Source: a bacterium HR33 (GTDB taxonomy: Bacteria; Gemmatimonadota; Gemmatimonadetes; Gemmatimonadales; GWC2-71-9). Taken from it: 64,000 bases of DNA. How positions within the stretch are numbered: the stretch's first letter is position 1; each line of letters begins with the position of its first letter. A program made the position numbers and the translations under genes. Where the stretch lies: NCBI GenBank assembly GCA_002923375.1, contig BEIJ01000002.1, positions 372,001 to 436,000 of the forward strand, given 5' to 3'. Shown here piece by piece: positions 26,514 through 33,996 of the stretch. The notes under the pieces were generated by a model. The model was given only the letters and a program-made list of their open reading frames with translations, had not been told where the DNA came from and did not search any database.

Positions 26514-27009
26514 TGGTTCCTTCTTCCTTCTTAAAGGCCTCTACCAGCCGGCGCCGGGCTCGGGCGAGGGTGGTACCCACTGCCCCGACTGCCAGGCCCG
26601 TGAGCTTCGCGATCTCCCGATAGTCGAGCCCGCCGTTCCAAAGCAGCAGAACCTCGCGGTCCCGCTCGCCTAAGCTTTCCAAAGCGCGGCGTACGGCTGA
26701 CACCGTTTCGGCACGCTCCAATTCCTGGTCCGGTCTCGCCACTTCGCGGCCGTGCGCCGGTAGGGGATCGTTCTTCAGGAGAGCCAAGTGTCTCCTGCGC
26801 CGGAGCGCACTCCGCGCTTCGTCACGGGCCAGATTGCTGGCCACCGCGAATAACCAGGCTCTGGGGTTTTCCGGGTCGTGATTCAAAGCCCGCACGAACG
26901 CCTCCTGCGCCAGATCTCTGGCCCGTTCCGCATCCCACACCTTGCAATGCAGAAAGCGAACGAGATCCGGATAAATCTCCCGGTACAAAGCCGCCCAGTC
27001 GGTACCCAC
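26497..27009 (-). CDS. ECF RNA polymerase sigma factor
   Basis: A 170-residue sigma-70 family protein with region 2 (about 10-75; D-L-A-Q-E-A-F-V-R-A and R-A-W-L-F-A-V-A-S-N) and region 4 (about 105-160; G-L-D-Y-R-E-I-A-K-L-T-G-L-A-V-G-A-V-G). Regions 1.1 and 3 are absent, as expected for the ECF class. It is followed by its overlapping anti-sigma gene and preceded, 50 bases away on the same strand, by the VIT/VWA gene. This implies a membrane-signalled regulon. Confidence 0.92.
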   Translation of the reverse strand: MGTDWAALYREIYPDLVRFLHCKVWDAERARDLAQEAFVRALNHDPENPRAWLFAVASNLARDEARSALRRRRHLALLKNDPLPAHGREVARPDQELERAETVSAVRRALESLGERDREVLLLWNGGLDYREIAKLTGLAVGAVGTTLARARRRLVEAFKKEEGTNAASG

Positions 27010-27059
27010 CTAATCGTCAGTCTAGCACCGGTTGCCGACTCCCGAAACCGGCCGCTGCT

Positions 27060-29264
27060 TCATGTCCCCCGGAACTCTCGCGCCAGCTCTCTGAGCTCGG
27101 CCGGGGTCAAGCGCTCCGACCCGCCAGGCGAGACCACTATTGATATCCGGCTTCCGGCCACCAGAACTCGATCGAACTCCCGCCAGTACGGCACCAGTTC
27201 CGGCAGCGCTCGGAGCAGGTCAAAGTACGCTTCGCTGTACGGCGCTATGGCTCTAACCTTCGACCCCGATTCGTGATAAAGGTCCACCCAGATCCCCTCG
27301 CGTAAGGCAAAGAGGCGCCCGCTCACCAGCTTGGTATCGATGCTCCCCACGGCCCGACTGGCGCCCTCCTCCTGCGCTTTCATCTCGGCGATGGAACGCA
27401 ACTCCCTCAACCCCAGAGAGCGATCCGCGATTTCTACAGCGGCGCGGCCGGTTGCGGCCTCGGGAGCCATCAGCATCGGGCTTGCAACCCTGTCCCTGAG
27501 CATCGGAGGGCGGACTGCTGTTTCGAGCGGCTCCTGCACCAAATAAGCGGTGTACTCGCTCAGCAGGCCGTACCGGAGTGCGGTTTCCCGTATCTCCCGT
27601 TCCAACTCGGCGTTGGGTCCCTCCAGCCTGAGCGCCTGTCCCAGCCGACCGATCTTCCTCGCGGCCCAAAGGCGCGGTATGAATCGATTCCCCGGTCGGA
27701 CCTCTGGGAATTCGGCCTCGACGAAAAATTCCACCCGCTCATCCCCCCGGCGTCCCGAGACGACCAATCTACGGCGCCGATCGGCGGCGGAGGGATCGTA
27801 CCGCCCGAAGATGACCAGTTCCTCGCCCGCAAAGAGATCCGGCAGGTTGCGGGGATAAACTTCGCTGAGCCGTACCGGAGCTTCTTCTATCCTGAGATCG
27901 GTAAGTACCGGATGGGCAATCTTGGCGGCGAGCTGTCCCACCGCAGCTTCCACGTCCTCTCCGGGGCGTACGTACTGCGGCGATCCCCGGCCGCTGGCTG
28001 CGAGGCGCTCCAGCAGATAGACGTTGACGTCGTACCCTACGCCAAAGGTGAAGATTCGGGCGCCGCCTCTGGAACTTTCGGCCCGCCCGGCCAGGCGCTC
28101 TGGGTCTCGCTCGCCCACTGAAGGCAAGCCGTCGGTGATGAATACTACGAGCGACAGCCGGTCGGGATGCGCCGGGTGGCGGAACGCTTCGTTCAAAGCC
28201 GCCTCGATATTGGTCCCTCCGCCGGCTTCGATCGACTCGATCCAGCGCCGGGCCTGTTCGATTTCCGATGCCAGGGCGTTGGTCCAGGAGGACCGGTAGG
28301 ATACGGCCTCGTTGCTGAACGTTATCAACCTGAACCGATCGCTCGCGCGCAACGTTCCCAGCAGCTGCAACAGGGCGCGGCGCGCCTGTTCGATTTTGGG
28401 TCCGGACATCGAGCCGGAAACGTCGAGCACTGCGACCAAATCGCGGGGAACCGCTCTCGCCGGAGTCTTACCGGGGGAGAGGGTGAGCATGAAGTATCCC
28501 GGCTCTCCTTCGGCTCGGTGAGTCGCCAGGGCGAGCCCCACCGGGCGGTTAGCCAGAGGAAGGAAAAGCGTGAAGTCCCCGCTGAATTCCGATCGGGGGC
28601 GAACCATCATTCGGCCGTTCCGCCGTTCCACGAGGAGCTCGTGGGTGGGGGAAAACGGTTGGCCGAAGAGTTGTCCGCTGTCGGCTACCAGTTGGAAGGT
28701 AACCGGTACTCCGAGCGGCGCGATCGGCCCTCGGCTGTCGGAACCCGTCGGCTGCCGCGGGACAGCTCCTGCGGCGTAGCGAAACTGGAGGGCTTGACCG
28801 GCGCGCTCCAGCAGCTGGGTATAACGCAGCGTTACCCGTCTCGTCTCTCCGGGACCGATGGGAAAAACCCGCGCTCGAATTAGGCCGTGACCCACGAGTT
28901 CGATGAGCGCCGGATCTTTGCGCTTCCGCACGATTGCTTCGTAGATCCTTCGGGCGGTAGCCGCGTCCATGGTCTCTCCCCGCAACTCCTCGTCACCCTG
29001 AAACAAGGAGAAGTCGGAGAAGACCGCTTCCCCGGGTAGCGGGTAGAGATAATCCCCCTCTCCCAGGCCCGACCCGCGGTTCTGGAACCACTCGTTCACT
29101 TCAACTTGGGCGATCCGGCCGGATACGAGCACCGTAACTTCGGTACGCAGCTTGACGATCCCGAAGTCGGGCCTCGAAGGAATGACGGGCTCTATCCAGC
29201 CCTGAGCCATGACCGGGTAGGGATAAGGAAAGGCCAGCAGTAGCAAAATCGCCCAGCTTTTCAT
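27060..29264 (-). CDS. secreted VIT- and von Willebrand A-domain protein
   Basis: A 734-residue exported protein. A signal peptide (about 1-21, ending V-M-A) precedes a VIT domain (about 30-165) as in inter-alpha-trypsin inhibitor heavy chains. A VWA domain (about 280-450) has the metal site D-V-S-G-S-M-S-G. A C-terminal region of about 280 residues has no clear family. VIT/VWA proteins bind protein partners or matrix. It lies between a TPR receptor kinase and an ECF sigma factor on one strand. A ribosome site (AGAGGA) precedes the ATG but is buried in a hairpin. Confidence 0.85.
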   Translation of the reverse strand: MKSWAILLLLAFPYPYPVMAQGWIEPVIPSRPDFGIVKLRTEVTVLVSGRIAQVEVNEWFQNRGSGLGEGDYLYPLPGEAVFSDFSLFQGDEELRGETMDAATARRIYEAIVRKRKDPALIELVGHGLIRARVFPIGPGETRRVTLRYTQLLERAGQALQFRYAAGAVPRQPTGSDSRGPIAPLGVPVTFQLVADSGQLFGQPFSPTHELLVERRNGRMMVRPRSEFSGDFTLFLPLANRPVGLALATHRAEGEPGYFMLTLSPGKTPARAVPRDLVAVLDVSGSMSGPKIEQARRALLQLLGTLRASDRFRLITFSNEAVSYRSSWTNALASEIEQARRWIESIEAGGGTNIEAALNEAFRHPAHPDRLSLVVFITDGLPSVGERDPERLAGRAESSRGGARIFTFGVGYDVNVYLLERLAASGRGSPQYVRPGEDVEAAVGQLAAKIAHPVLTDLRIEEAPVRLSEVYPRNLPDLFAGEELVIFGRYDPSAADRRRRLVVSGRRGDERVEFFVEAEFPEVRPGNRFIPRLWAARKIGRLGQALRLEGPNAELEREIRETALRYGLLSEYTAYLVQEPLETAVRPPMLRDRVASPMLMAPEAATGRAAVEIADRSLGLRELRSIAEMKAQEEGASRAVGSIDTKLVSGRLFALREGIWVDLYHESGSKVRAIAPYSEAYFDLLRALPELVPYWREFDRVLVAGSRISIVVSPGGSERLTPAELRELAREFRGT

Positions 29265-29267
29265 AGG

Positions 29268-29297
29268 GTCCTCTGCGTTGGGTTCACCACAGAGGAC
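29268..29297 (-). promoter_or_regulatory. hairpin covering the ribosome site of the VIT/VWA gene
   Basis: A perfect 8-base inverted repeat, GTCCTCTG (29268-29275) and CAGAGGAC (29290-29297), with a 14-base loop. On the minus-strand message the arm nearer the gene, CAGAGGAC, contains the AGAGGA ribosome site and ends 3 bases before the ATG at 29264. Folding would hide the site, giving translational control or coupling to the upstream kinase gene. A terminator role is less likely, since there is no U-tract. Confidence 0.5.
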
Positions 29298-29339
29298 GTC
29301 CGGGCCCCGCCGATTTGCACAACGCCTTTCAGGAGGGCC

Positions 29340-32207
29340 TCAGGGCTTGATCCTTTCCCAGGTTCTCAACGCCCGTTCTCGGGCTGCCGTACCGCTGCCG
29401 TCCGGGCTGGCGAGGACTTGAAGCAAGTAGGCGAAGGTATTGCGGGCCAGGGCCGTGTCGCCCACCTCGAGCGCCGCTTCGCCTCGGATCCTCAGCACTT
29501 CCGGCCAGGCCGCCTGATCCACAAAGGCGGCGATTCTCACAAAGCTCGAGGAGGCGTCCAGCGCTTCGTAGAACCTTCCGCTTGCCGCGGCGTAGCGGAC
29601 GCGTGCCAGCCGCAAAGGCCACAGCGATGCCACCAGGGAGAAAGGCACCTGCTCTACGCTGAACCGTCGAGTTGCGCGCCGCCACAGGGCCAGAGCACCT
29701 GCGGTATCGCCAGCCGCCAGCAGGTCCAGGGCCGCCAGATCGTCTAGGAGACTTTGTTCCAGGGGGAGAATCTCGCCTCGCGTTTGGAGCGAGCGCCGTA
29801 GCTGAATGGCGAGATCTTGGGCCAGTTCCGCGTTTTGGGTTCGGTACCATCGGGCTGCGAGCCACCGCTCCACTACGGAGAGTTCGGGACTCTCCGCCAG
29901 GCGCCGGGCTGCTGCGGCGGTGGTTTGCAGATCGGCCAAATCGGGAATGGCCGTCACCGCGCTCAGTACTATCCAGCGGTCGAGCTCCTCGCGGGGCACT
30001 CCTCTCGCAGCCGCTTCTCGAACCAGCCGCATTGCCGACGCCTCCCTCCCGGAGCCCAGAAACGCCGCGATCCTCATCCTGAACGCTCGCTCCCGTTCCG
30101 CACTCCCTACCGCCCGCTCCCACAGCACGTCGATCGCTCTCATGCCGATGGAGCGTTCCAGCGGGGAGCGGCCGAACTCCGCAGCTATGAACGCCACGTT
30201 TTCCAGGAACTCCCGGGATCGCGAGGGAAACGAAGACAACACCCGCGGCGCCAGTTCCGGCCTAAAGATCAGCGTGTCGGCCGCTCGGACCAACTCCGCT
30301 ACCGCGGAGGTGCTGTCGATCTCCAGATAGCGGCGCATCCATGACCTGGTGGCGTCGTCGTCTTCCCTGGCCATGGCCAGAGTTATGAGGTGTGCTACCG
30401 GGGCTGCAAACCACGGGTCTCTGCGGGCCGTTTCCTGGAATGCGGCTTCCGCCTCGGAGAGGGGTCTGCCCAAAAGGGGAGCAAAGTGGAATCTGAGTTC
30501 GGCCAGGGCGAACCACGCATCTACAGCGTCAGGGTAGAGATCTACGATCTCCTCGAAGGCCGCTTCGGCTGCGCGAAGATCACCGTCGCGCACCAGCGCG
30601 GTGTAGCCCTCCAACAGCTGCCGCGAGACCGGATCGAGACCGTCGGCATAGGACTCGGCGGCGCGCAGGGCGGAGCGGATTTGGGCCTCGCCGGGACTCA
30701 ATTGGACGATCGCCAGCATGCGCTTGAAGTACGCCGGCGCGTAGGTCGAGTCCAGCTGGATTACCCGGTCGAAGTGTGCTATGGCGCTCTGGTACGCCCC
30801 GCGGCGAAAGTCTCGATCCCCTTGAAAATATGCTGCGACGGCGGCGAGTCCTCGGGGAAGGGAAGGTCCTGGCCACCCGCTTCGCTCGCGCGCCAGCTCC
30901 CGGGCGAAAGCCTGAACCACTAAAGAGGATACTAGGGCATGCAGGGAATCCAGCCGCCCCGCCGTGTCCGCGCTGCTTACCAGCCTCCGGGTGGCGGTCT
31001 CGTGAACCTGCACGCTCAGTCGAACATTTCCGGAAGCCACTTCTCCGCGTCCCACTACCGCCAGGGTAGCTCCCAAATCCCGGGCCAGGGATAGGAGCGT
31101 GTCCAGCGGTTGGGGTTCATTGCCCAAGCGGCGCTCCACGGCACGGCGGACCGCCGCCGCTCCCATGACTCGCAGCTCCGGCAGCATCTGCAGTTGCCAC
31201 ACCAGAGCTTCCGGCACCACCGAGTCGAGGTCGATCCCCGGAGTAGGGCCCCCGGCGCTGAAGGGTAGCACCGCGATCACGGGATAATCCTCGGGGTTGT
31301 GGGGTGCATCCCGGAGGGCGATCCATCCGATGACGCCTGCAGTTACGGCGGTGACAGCCGCGGCCCAAGGCTTCACGGCACGGCGGCGCTCGGCTTTCTC
31401 CAGCTCGCCTAGCCAGCGCTCCACCGATTCCGGGCGCCGATCCGGACTGAGCGCCAGAGGGCGCACCAGTTCCCGAACCACTTTGGCCGAAAGATCCGGC
31501 CTCAGCGCCTGCAATCGGCTGACGTGATGCTCCACGTCGTGCTCCGTTTCGGGAAGTTCACCCGCGAGCGCCTCGTATGCCGAAGCCGCCAGGGCGTAAA
31601 GGTCGGCGCGCGCATCGACGTTCTTCTTCCCGCCGGCCTGTTCGGGGGCCATATAGGCGGGTGTCCCCACCGCGATCCCGGTTCGAGTTATGGGTTCCGC
31701 TCCCGGTAGTTCGGCCCGGGCGACTCCAAAATCTGTTACCAGCCAGCGCCCGGTAGCTTTTTCGAAGAGAATGTTGGAAGGCTTGATGTCCCGGTGAATC
31801 ACCCGCCGCGCGTGGGCGAACGACAGAGCGCTGCCTACCTGCCGCAACATCTCCCGGACCGACGGGTAATCCAACTTCTTCTCTCTGGCTATGCGCTGCT
31901 CGAGAGTTTCCCCCTCCACGAACGGCATTACCAGATAGGCCAGGTTGCCTTTTACATCGAACTCGAATACCGGCACGATGTGCGGGTGCGAGAGGTTGGC
32001 GGCCAGGGCGGCCTCTTGCTTGAAACGCGCCATGCGCACGGCACTGGAAGCTACCTCCGGAGGGAGCACCTTGATGGCGACCCGCGAGCCCAGAGAGCGG
32101 TGCCGGGCGGTGTAAATGACGCCCATTCCGCCCGAGGCGAGGAACCCCTCTATGGCGTATCTGTCACCCAGCAACCGCTCCAGATCTTGCGCTGCGAATT
32201 GATTCAT
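29340..32207 (-). CDS. membrane Ser/Thr protein kinase with TPR-rich C-terminus
   Basis: A 955-residue protein. The cytoplasmic kinase domain (about 15-265) has a glycine loop (S-G-G-M-G-V), K46, H-R-D-I-K-P-S-N and D-F-G-V-A, so it looks active. A transmembrane helix lies at about 277-293. The extracytoplasmic part begins with a region like the TolB-N/adenylate cyclase-associated segment (I-A-V-L-P-F near 307) and continues as TPR-like helical repeats (about 430-950). Kinases of this architecture are frequent in Gemmatimonadota and Acidobacteria. It starts 10 bases after the Cys-rich gene and is followed by the VIT/VWA gene. Confidence 0.9.
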   Translation of the reverse strand: MNQFAAQDLERLLGDRYAIEGFLASGGMGVIYTARHRSLGSRVAIKVLPPEVASSAVRMARFKQEAALAANLSHPHIVPVFEFDVKGNLAYLVMPFVEGETLEQRIAREKKLDYPSVREMLRQVGSALSFAHARRVIHRDIKPSNILFEKATGRWLVTDFGVARAELPGAEPITRTGIAVGTPAYMAPEQAGGKKNVDARADLYALAASAYEALAGELPETEHDVEHHVSRLQALRPDLSAKVVRELVRPLALSPDRRPESVERWLGELEKAERRRAVKPWAAAVTAVTAGVIGWIALRDAPHNPEDYPVIAVLPFSAGGPTPGIDLDSVVPEALVWQLQMLPELRVMGAAAVRRAVERRLGNEPQPLDTLLSLARDLGATLAVVGRGEVASGNVRLSVQVHETATRRLVSSADTAGRLDSLHALVSSLVVQAFARELARERSGWPGPSLPRGLAAVAAYFQGDRDFRRGAYQSAIAHFDRVIQLDSTYAPAYFKRMLAIVQLSPGEAQIRSALRAAESYADGLDPVSRQLLEGYTALVRDGDLRAAEAAFEEIVDLYPDAVDAWFALAELRFHFAPLLGRPLSEAEAAFQETARRDPWFAAPVAHLITLAMAREDDDATRSWMRRYLEIDSTSAVAELVRAADTLIFRPELAPRVLSSFPSRSREFLENVAFIAAEFGRSPLERSIGMRAIDVLWERAVGSAERERAFRMRIAAFLGSGREASAMRLVREAAARGVPREELDRWIVLSAVTAIPDLADLQTTAAAARRLAESPELSVVERWLAARWYRTQNAELAQDLAIQLRRSLQTRGEILPLEQSLLDDLAALDLLAAGDTAGALALWRRATRRFSVEQVPFSLVASLWPLRLARVRYAAASGRFYEALDASSSFVRIAAFVDQAAWPEVLRIRGEAALEVGDTALARNTFAYLLQVLASPDGSGTAARERALRTWERIKP

Positions 32208-32217
32208 GGGCGTGCCG

Positions 32218-32991
32218 TCAGATCAGCCTGCATCCGGGATGGCCGGTGTGTTCCGGATCTAGATCCGGCCAGTCGGTGCAAACGAACGGTTTCGCCGGCT
32301 CCCCGTCGGGCAGGAGACGCCCGTGCAACACGCAGCTTACCCCGTCGCTGTCCAAGTAGCCGCAGGCGGAGATAACCTCGCACTCTATTATGTCGGCGCT
32401 TTCCCTCGAGACTTTGCAGAGGTAGGGAGAGCGCCGGGAGCGAAGGAGGAGTTCCAGGGTGCGATCCCCCTTGGGGGTCAGGACTTCCAAGGTCAAGTCC
32501 CGGCAGCAGGCCGCTCCCCGTTTGTTATCGGCGGTGCGGCACGGCGCGCCGGCGCACGGGTTGTCCTCGAGCACCGGAAGCGCCCTCCCGGGGCGGGCTG
32601 CAGGTTTCGGAGCCGGCAGGTGCAGGGCGCGGCGCCTCCCGCGATAGATCACCGAAAACCGGTCCCCGTTCAGGCGAAAAGGCGGAGGGGACTCAGGAAT
32701 GCCGGCCCGGGGCACCGATCCCCGGTACCCGTGAGCGCTGCAGTGGGCTTCCTCCCCTGCGCCGTCACCCTTCAGGTACTTGCACGGCACATAAACCGTG
32801 GCATCGACTACCAGCCTGCGACCCAACCGATACGGTTTCCCGAAGCTTATCCGCTCGGTGTGCCCGGTGAGCCAAGTGGCCAGAGCGTCGCGTTCGCCGG
32901 GCGAGTCATCTTTGAGATCGGCGATCCTGAGGGTTAGCCTCAGGGCCCTGCACTGGGGGCCCAGCGCTCGACAGGGTGGCGGCGTAGCCAT
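32218..32991 (-). CDS. cysteine-rich cytosolic protein, possible metal or Fe-S binder
   Basis: A 257-residue protein with about 17 cysteines in groups such as P-C-R-A-L-G-P-Q-C, V-P-C-K-Y, N-P-C-A-G-A-P-C, A-A-C-C and a C-terminal H-P-G-C. The spacing recalls YkgJ-type Cys-cluster proteins, but I cannot assign a family. I start it at the ATG at 32991, behind TAGGAG (tight spacing). The frame stays open to 33300, but that part overlaps the DUF2905 gene and is low-complexity Arg/Pro. It is 10 bases upstream of the kinase-TPR gene, so likely cotranscribed. No signal peptide. Confidence 0.6.
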   Translation of the reverse strand: MATPPPCRALGPQCRALRLTLRIADLKDDSPGERDALATWLTGHTERISFGKPYRLGRRLVVDATVYVPCKYLKGDGAGEEAHCSAHGYRGSVPRAGIPESPPPFRLNGDRFSVIYRGRRRALHLPAPKPAARPGRALPVLEDNPCAGAPCRTADNKRGAACCRDLTLEVLTPKGDRTLELLLRSRRSPYLCKVSRESADIIECEVISACGYLDSDGVSCVLHGRLLPDGEPAKPFVCTDWPDLDPEHTGHPGCRLI

Positions 32992-33062
32992 CGCTCCTAC
33001 TGGAAGTTCAAAGACTGGGATAAAAGTGCAAGCTCGCCTGCCGGGGCGGGGCGTGCGACTTC

Positions 33063-33287
33063 TCAGGAAAAGAACCGGCGCACCAGGTGCAGGAGCGCGG
33101 TGGCCAGCGCGGAGAGGAGCAGCATCGATACCAGCGGGATGTAGATCCTCACCGAGTCCCGCTCTATCCGGATGTCTCCCGGAAGCCGGCCAAACCATTC
33201 GAAGGCACCGAGCCAGACAGCCAGCCCTAAGGCGGCGAGGGTGAGGCCGGCGATGATCAGCAGCAGGCCGATGGAGGTCGAGGACAT
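33063..33287 (-). CDS. DUF2905 family small membrane protein
   Basis: A 74-residue protein with two transmembrane helices (about 6-28 and 48-70) joined by a loop holding G-R-L-P-G-D-I-R-I, the DUF2905 hallmark, followed by the aromatic Y-I-P-L. Function unknown; the family is widespread and often lies near DNA repair or cell-envelope genes. I place the start at the ATG at 33287. The frame runs further upstream, but without hydrophobic or conserved character. No ribosome site is seen; TATCAT lies about 11 bases upstream, so the message may be almost leaderless. Confidence 0.8.
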   Translation of the reverse strand: MSSTSIGLLLIIAGLTLAALGLAVWLGAFEWFGRLPGDIRIERDSVRIYIPLVSMLLLSALATALLHLVRRFFS

Positions 33288-33449
33288 AGCGCTGAAGCAT
33301 GATAGCCGCCCGGGCTTGGCCGGTCCAGTCGGCTGAACTACCGCTCCGGCGCCTGTGTTGTACATTTCGGCGTTTTCGCAGTGCCGGCGCCGCGGATCCC
33401 CCGCGGTTCCGGAACGGTTCAGACTCGAAGCACTAAGGAGGGTGGCACT

Positions 33450-33926
33450 ATGAGACAGGTTTTCGCGGCGCTGGCGATCGCGGCGCTCGCGTGCGGTGGT
33501 GAGCAGTCAGGACAGCAACAACAGCAGGCGCCCGCTACACCCGCCGCTCAACCCCAGGCTCAGGCAGGGGCACAGGCCGGCGTTACCGGGACGGTTCACG
33601 AAGTCAGGATGGAGTTGCGGGACGGCAACTATATCTACGATCCCGCCAACCTCACCATCAAGGTCGGAGACACCGTACGCTGGATCAACATCAGCGGGTT
33701 CCCGCACAACGTGTCGTTCTACGAAAACCAGATTCCCCCGGGAGCGGCGGAATTTCTGAAGCAGGCCATGCCCAACCAGATGAGCCCGCTGAACGGCCCG
33801 CTGTTCACGGACTCGCTGGCTACCTACGAGATTAACTTCGCCGGCGCGCCCACCGGGACCTACGGGTACTTCTGTATACCCCACGAAGCTCTGGGGATGA
33901 AAGGCACCCTCACCGTACAACCCTAG
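33450..33926 (+). CDS. plastocyanin-like cupredoxin lipoprotein
   Basis: A 158-residue lipoprotein with lipobox A-L-A-C near residue 14 and a Gln/Pro/Ala linker, then a type-1 copper domain (about 50-158). The copper ligands are His in F-P-H-N-V and Cys, His and Met in F-C-I-P-H-E-A-L-G-M. It should be anchored in the periplasm and carry single electrons. With an alternative complex III encoded in the same window, it could shuttle electrons from that complex to an oxidase; this link is an inference. The start at 33450 follows AAGGAGG; an upstream in-frame ATG has no such site. Confidence 0.9.
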   Translation: MRQVFAALAIAALACGGEQSGQQQQQAPATPAAQPQAQAGAQAGVTGTVHEVRMELRDGNYIYDPANLTIKVGDTVRWINISGFPHNVSFYENQIPPGAAEFLKQAMPNQMSPLNGPLFTDSLATYEINFAGAPTGTYGYFCIPHEALGMKGTLTVQP

Positions 33927-33953
33927 GGGTCGGAGTCTCAGGAGCCTCGCAGG

Positions 33954-33990
33954 TCGCCCGGGCACGAGGTGCGCGGGCGATCTATTTTTA
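33954..33990 (+). terminator. intrinsic terminator after the cupredoxin gene
   Basis: The stem TCGCCCG (33954-33960) pairs with CGGGCGA (33974-33980). A nested inner stem GCAC-GAG-GTGC (33962-33972) forms the top, and the T-rich run TCTATTTTTA (33981-33990) follows. The outer stem can extend by three pairs, one a G-U. It fits a Rho-independent terminator 27 bases after the cupredoxin stop. Its T-run overlaps the presumed -10 of the next gene. Confidence 0.75.
33983..33988 (+). promoter_or_regulatory. -10 box (TATTTT) for the BTAD regulator, inside the terminator T-run
   Basis: TATTTT ends 8 bases before the ATG at 33997, which has no Shine-Dalgarno. If used, the message would be leaderless, and the promoter would share bases with the upstream terminator. 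Confidence 0.35.
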
Positions 33991-33996
33991 CCCCGG

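Noticed and set aside
27028-27051. CCGGTT...AACCGG inverted repeat between the VIT/VWA and sigma factor genes
   Set aside because: A six-base stem with a 12-base loop and no T-run; a chance occurrence is plausible in this GC-rich DNA.
32992-33300. Open frame extending the Cys-rich gene upstream to 33300
   Set aside because: It overlaps the DUF2905 gene and is Arg/Pro-rich without conserved character; a ribosome site supports the ATG at 32991.
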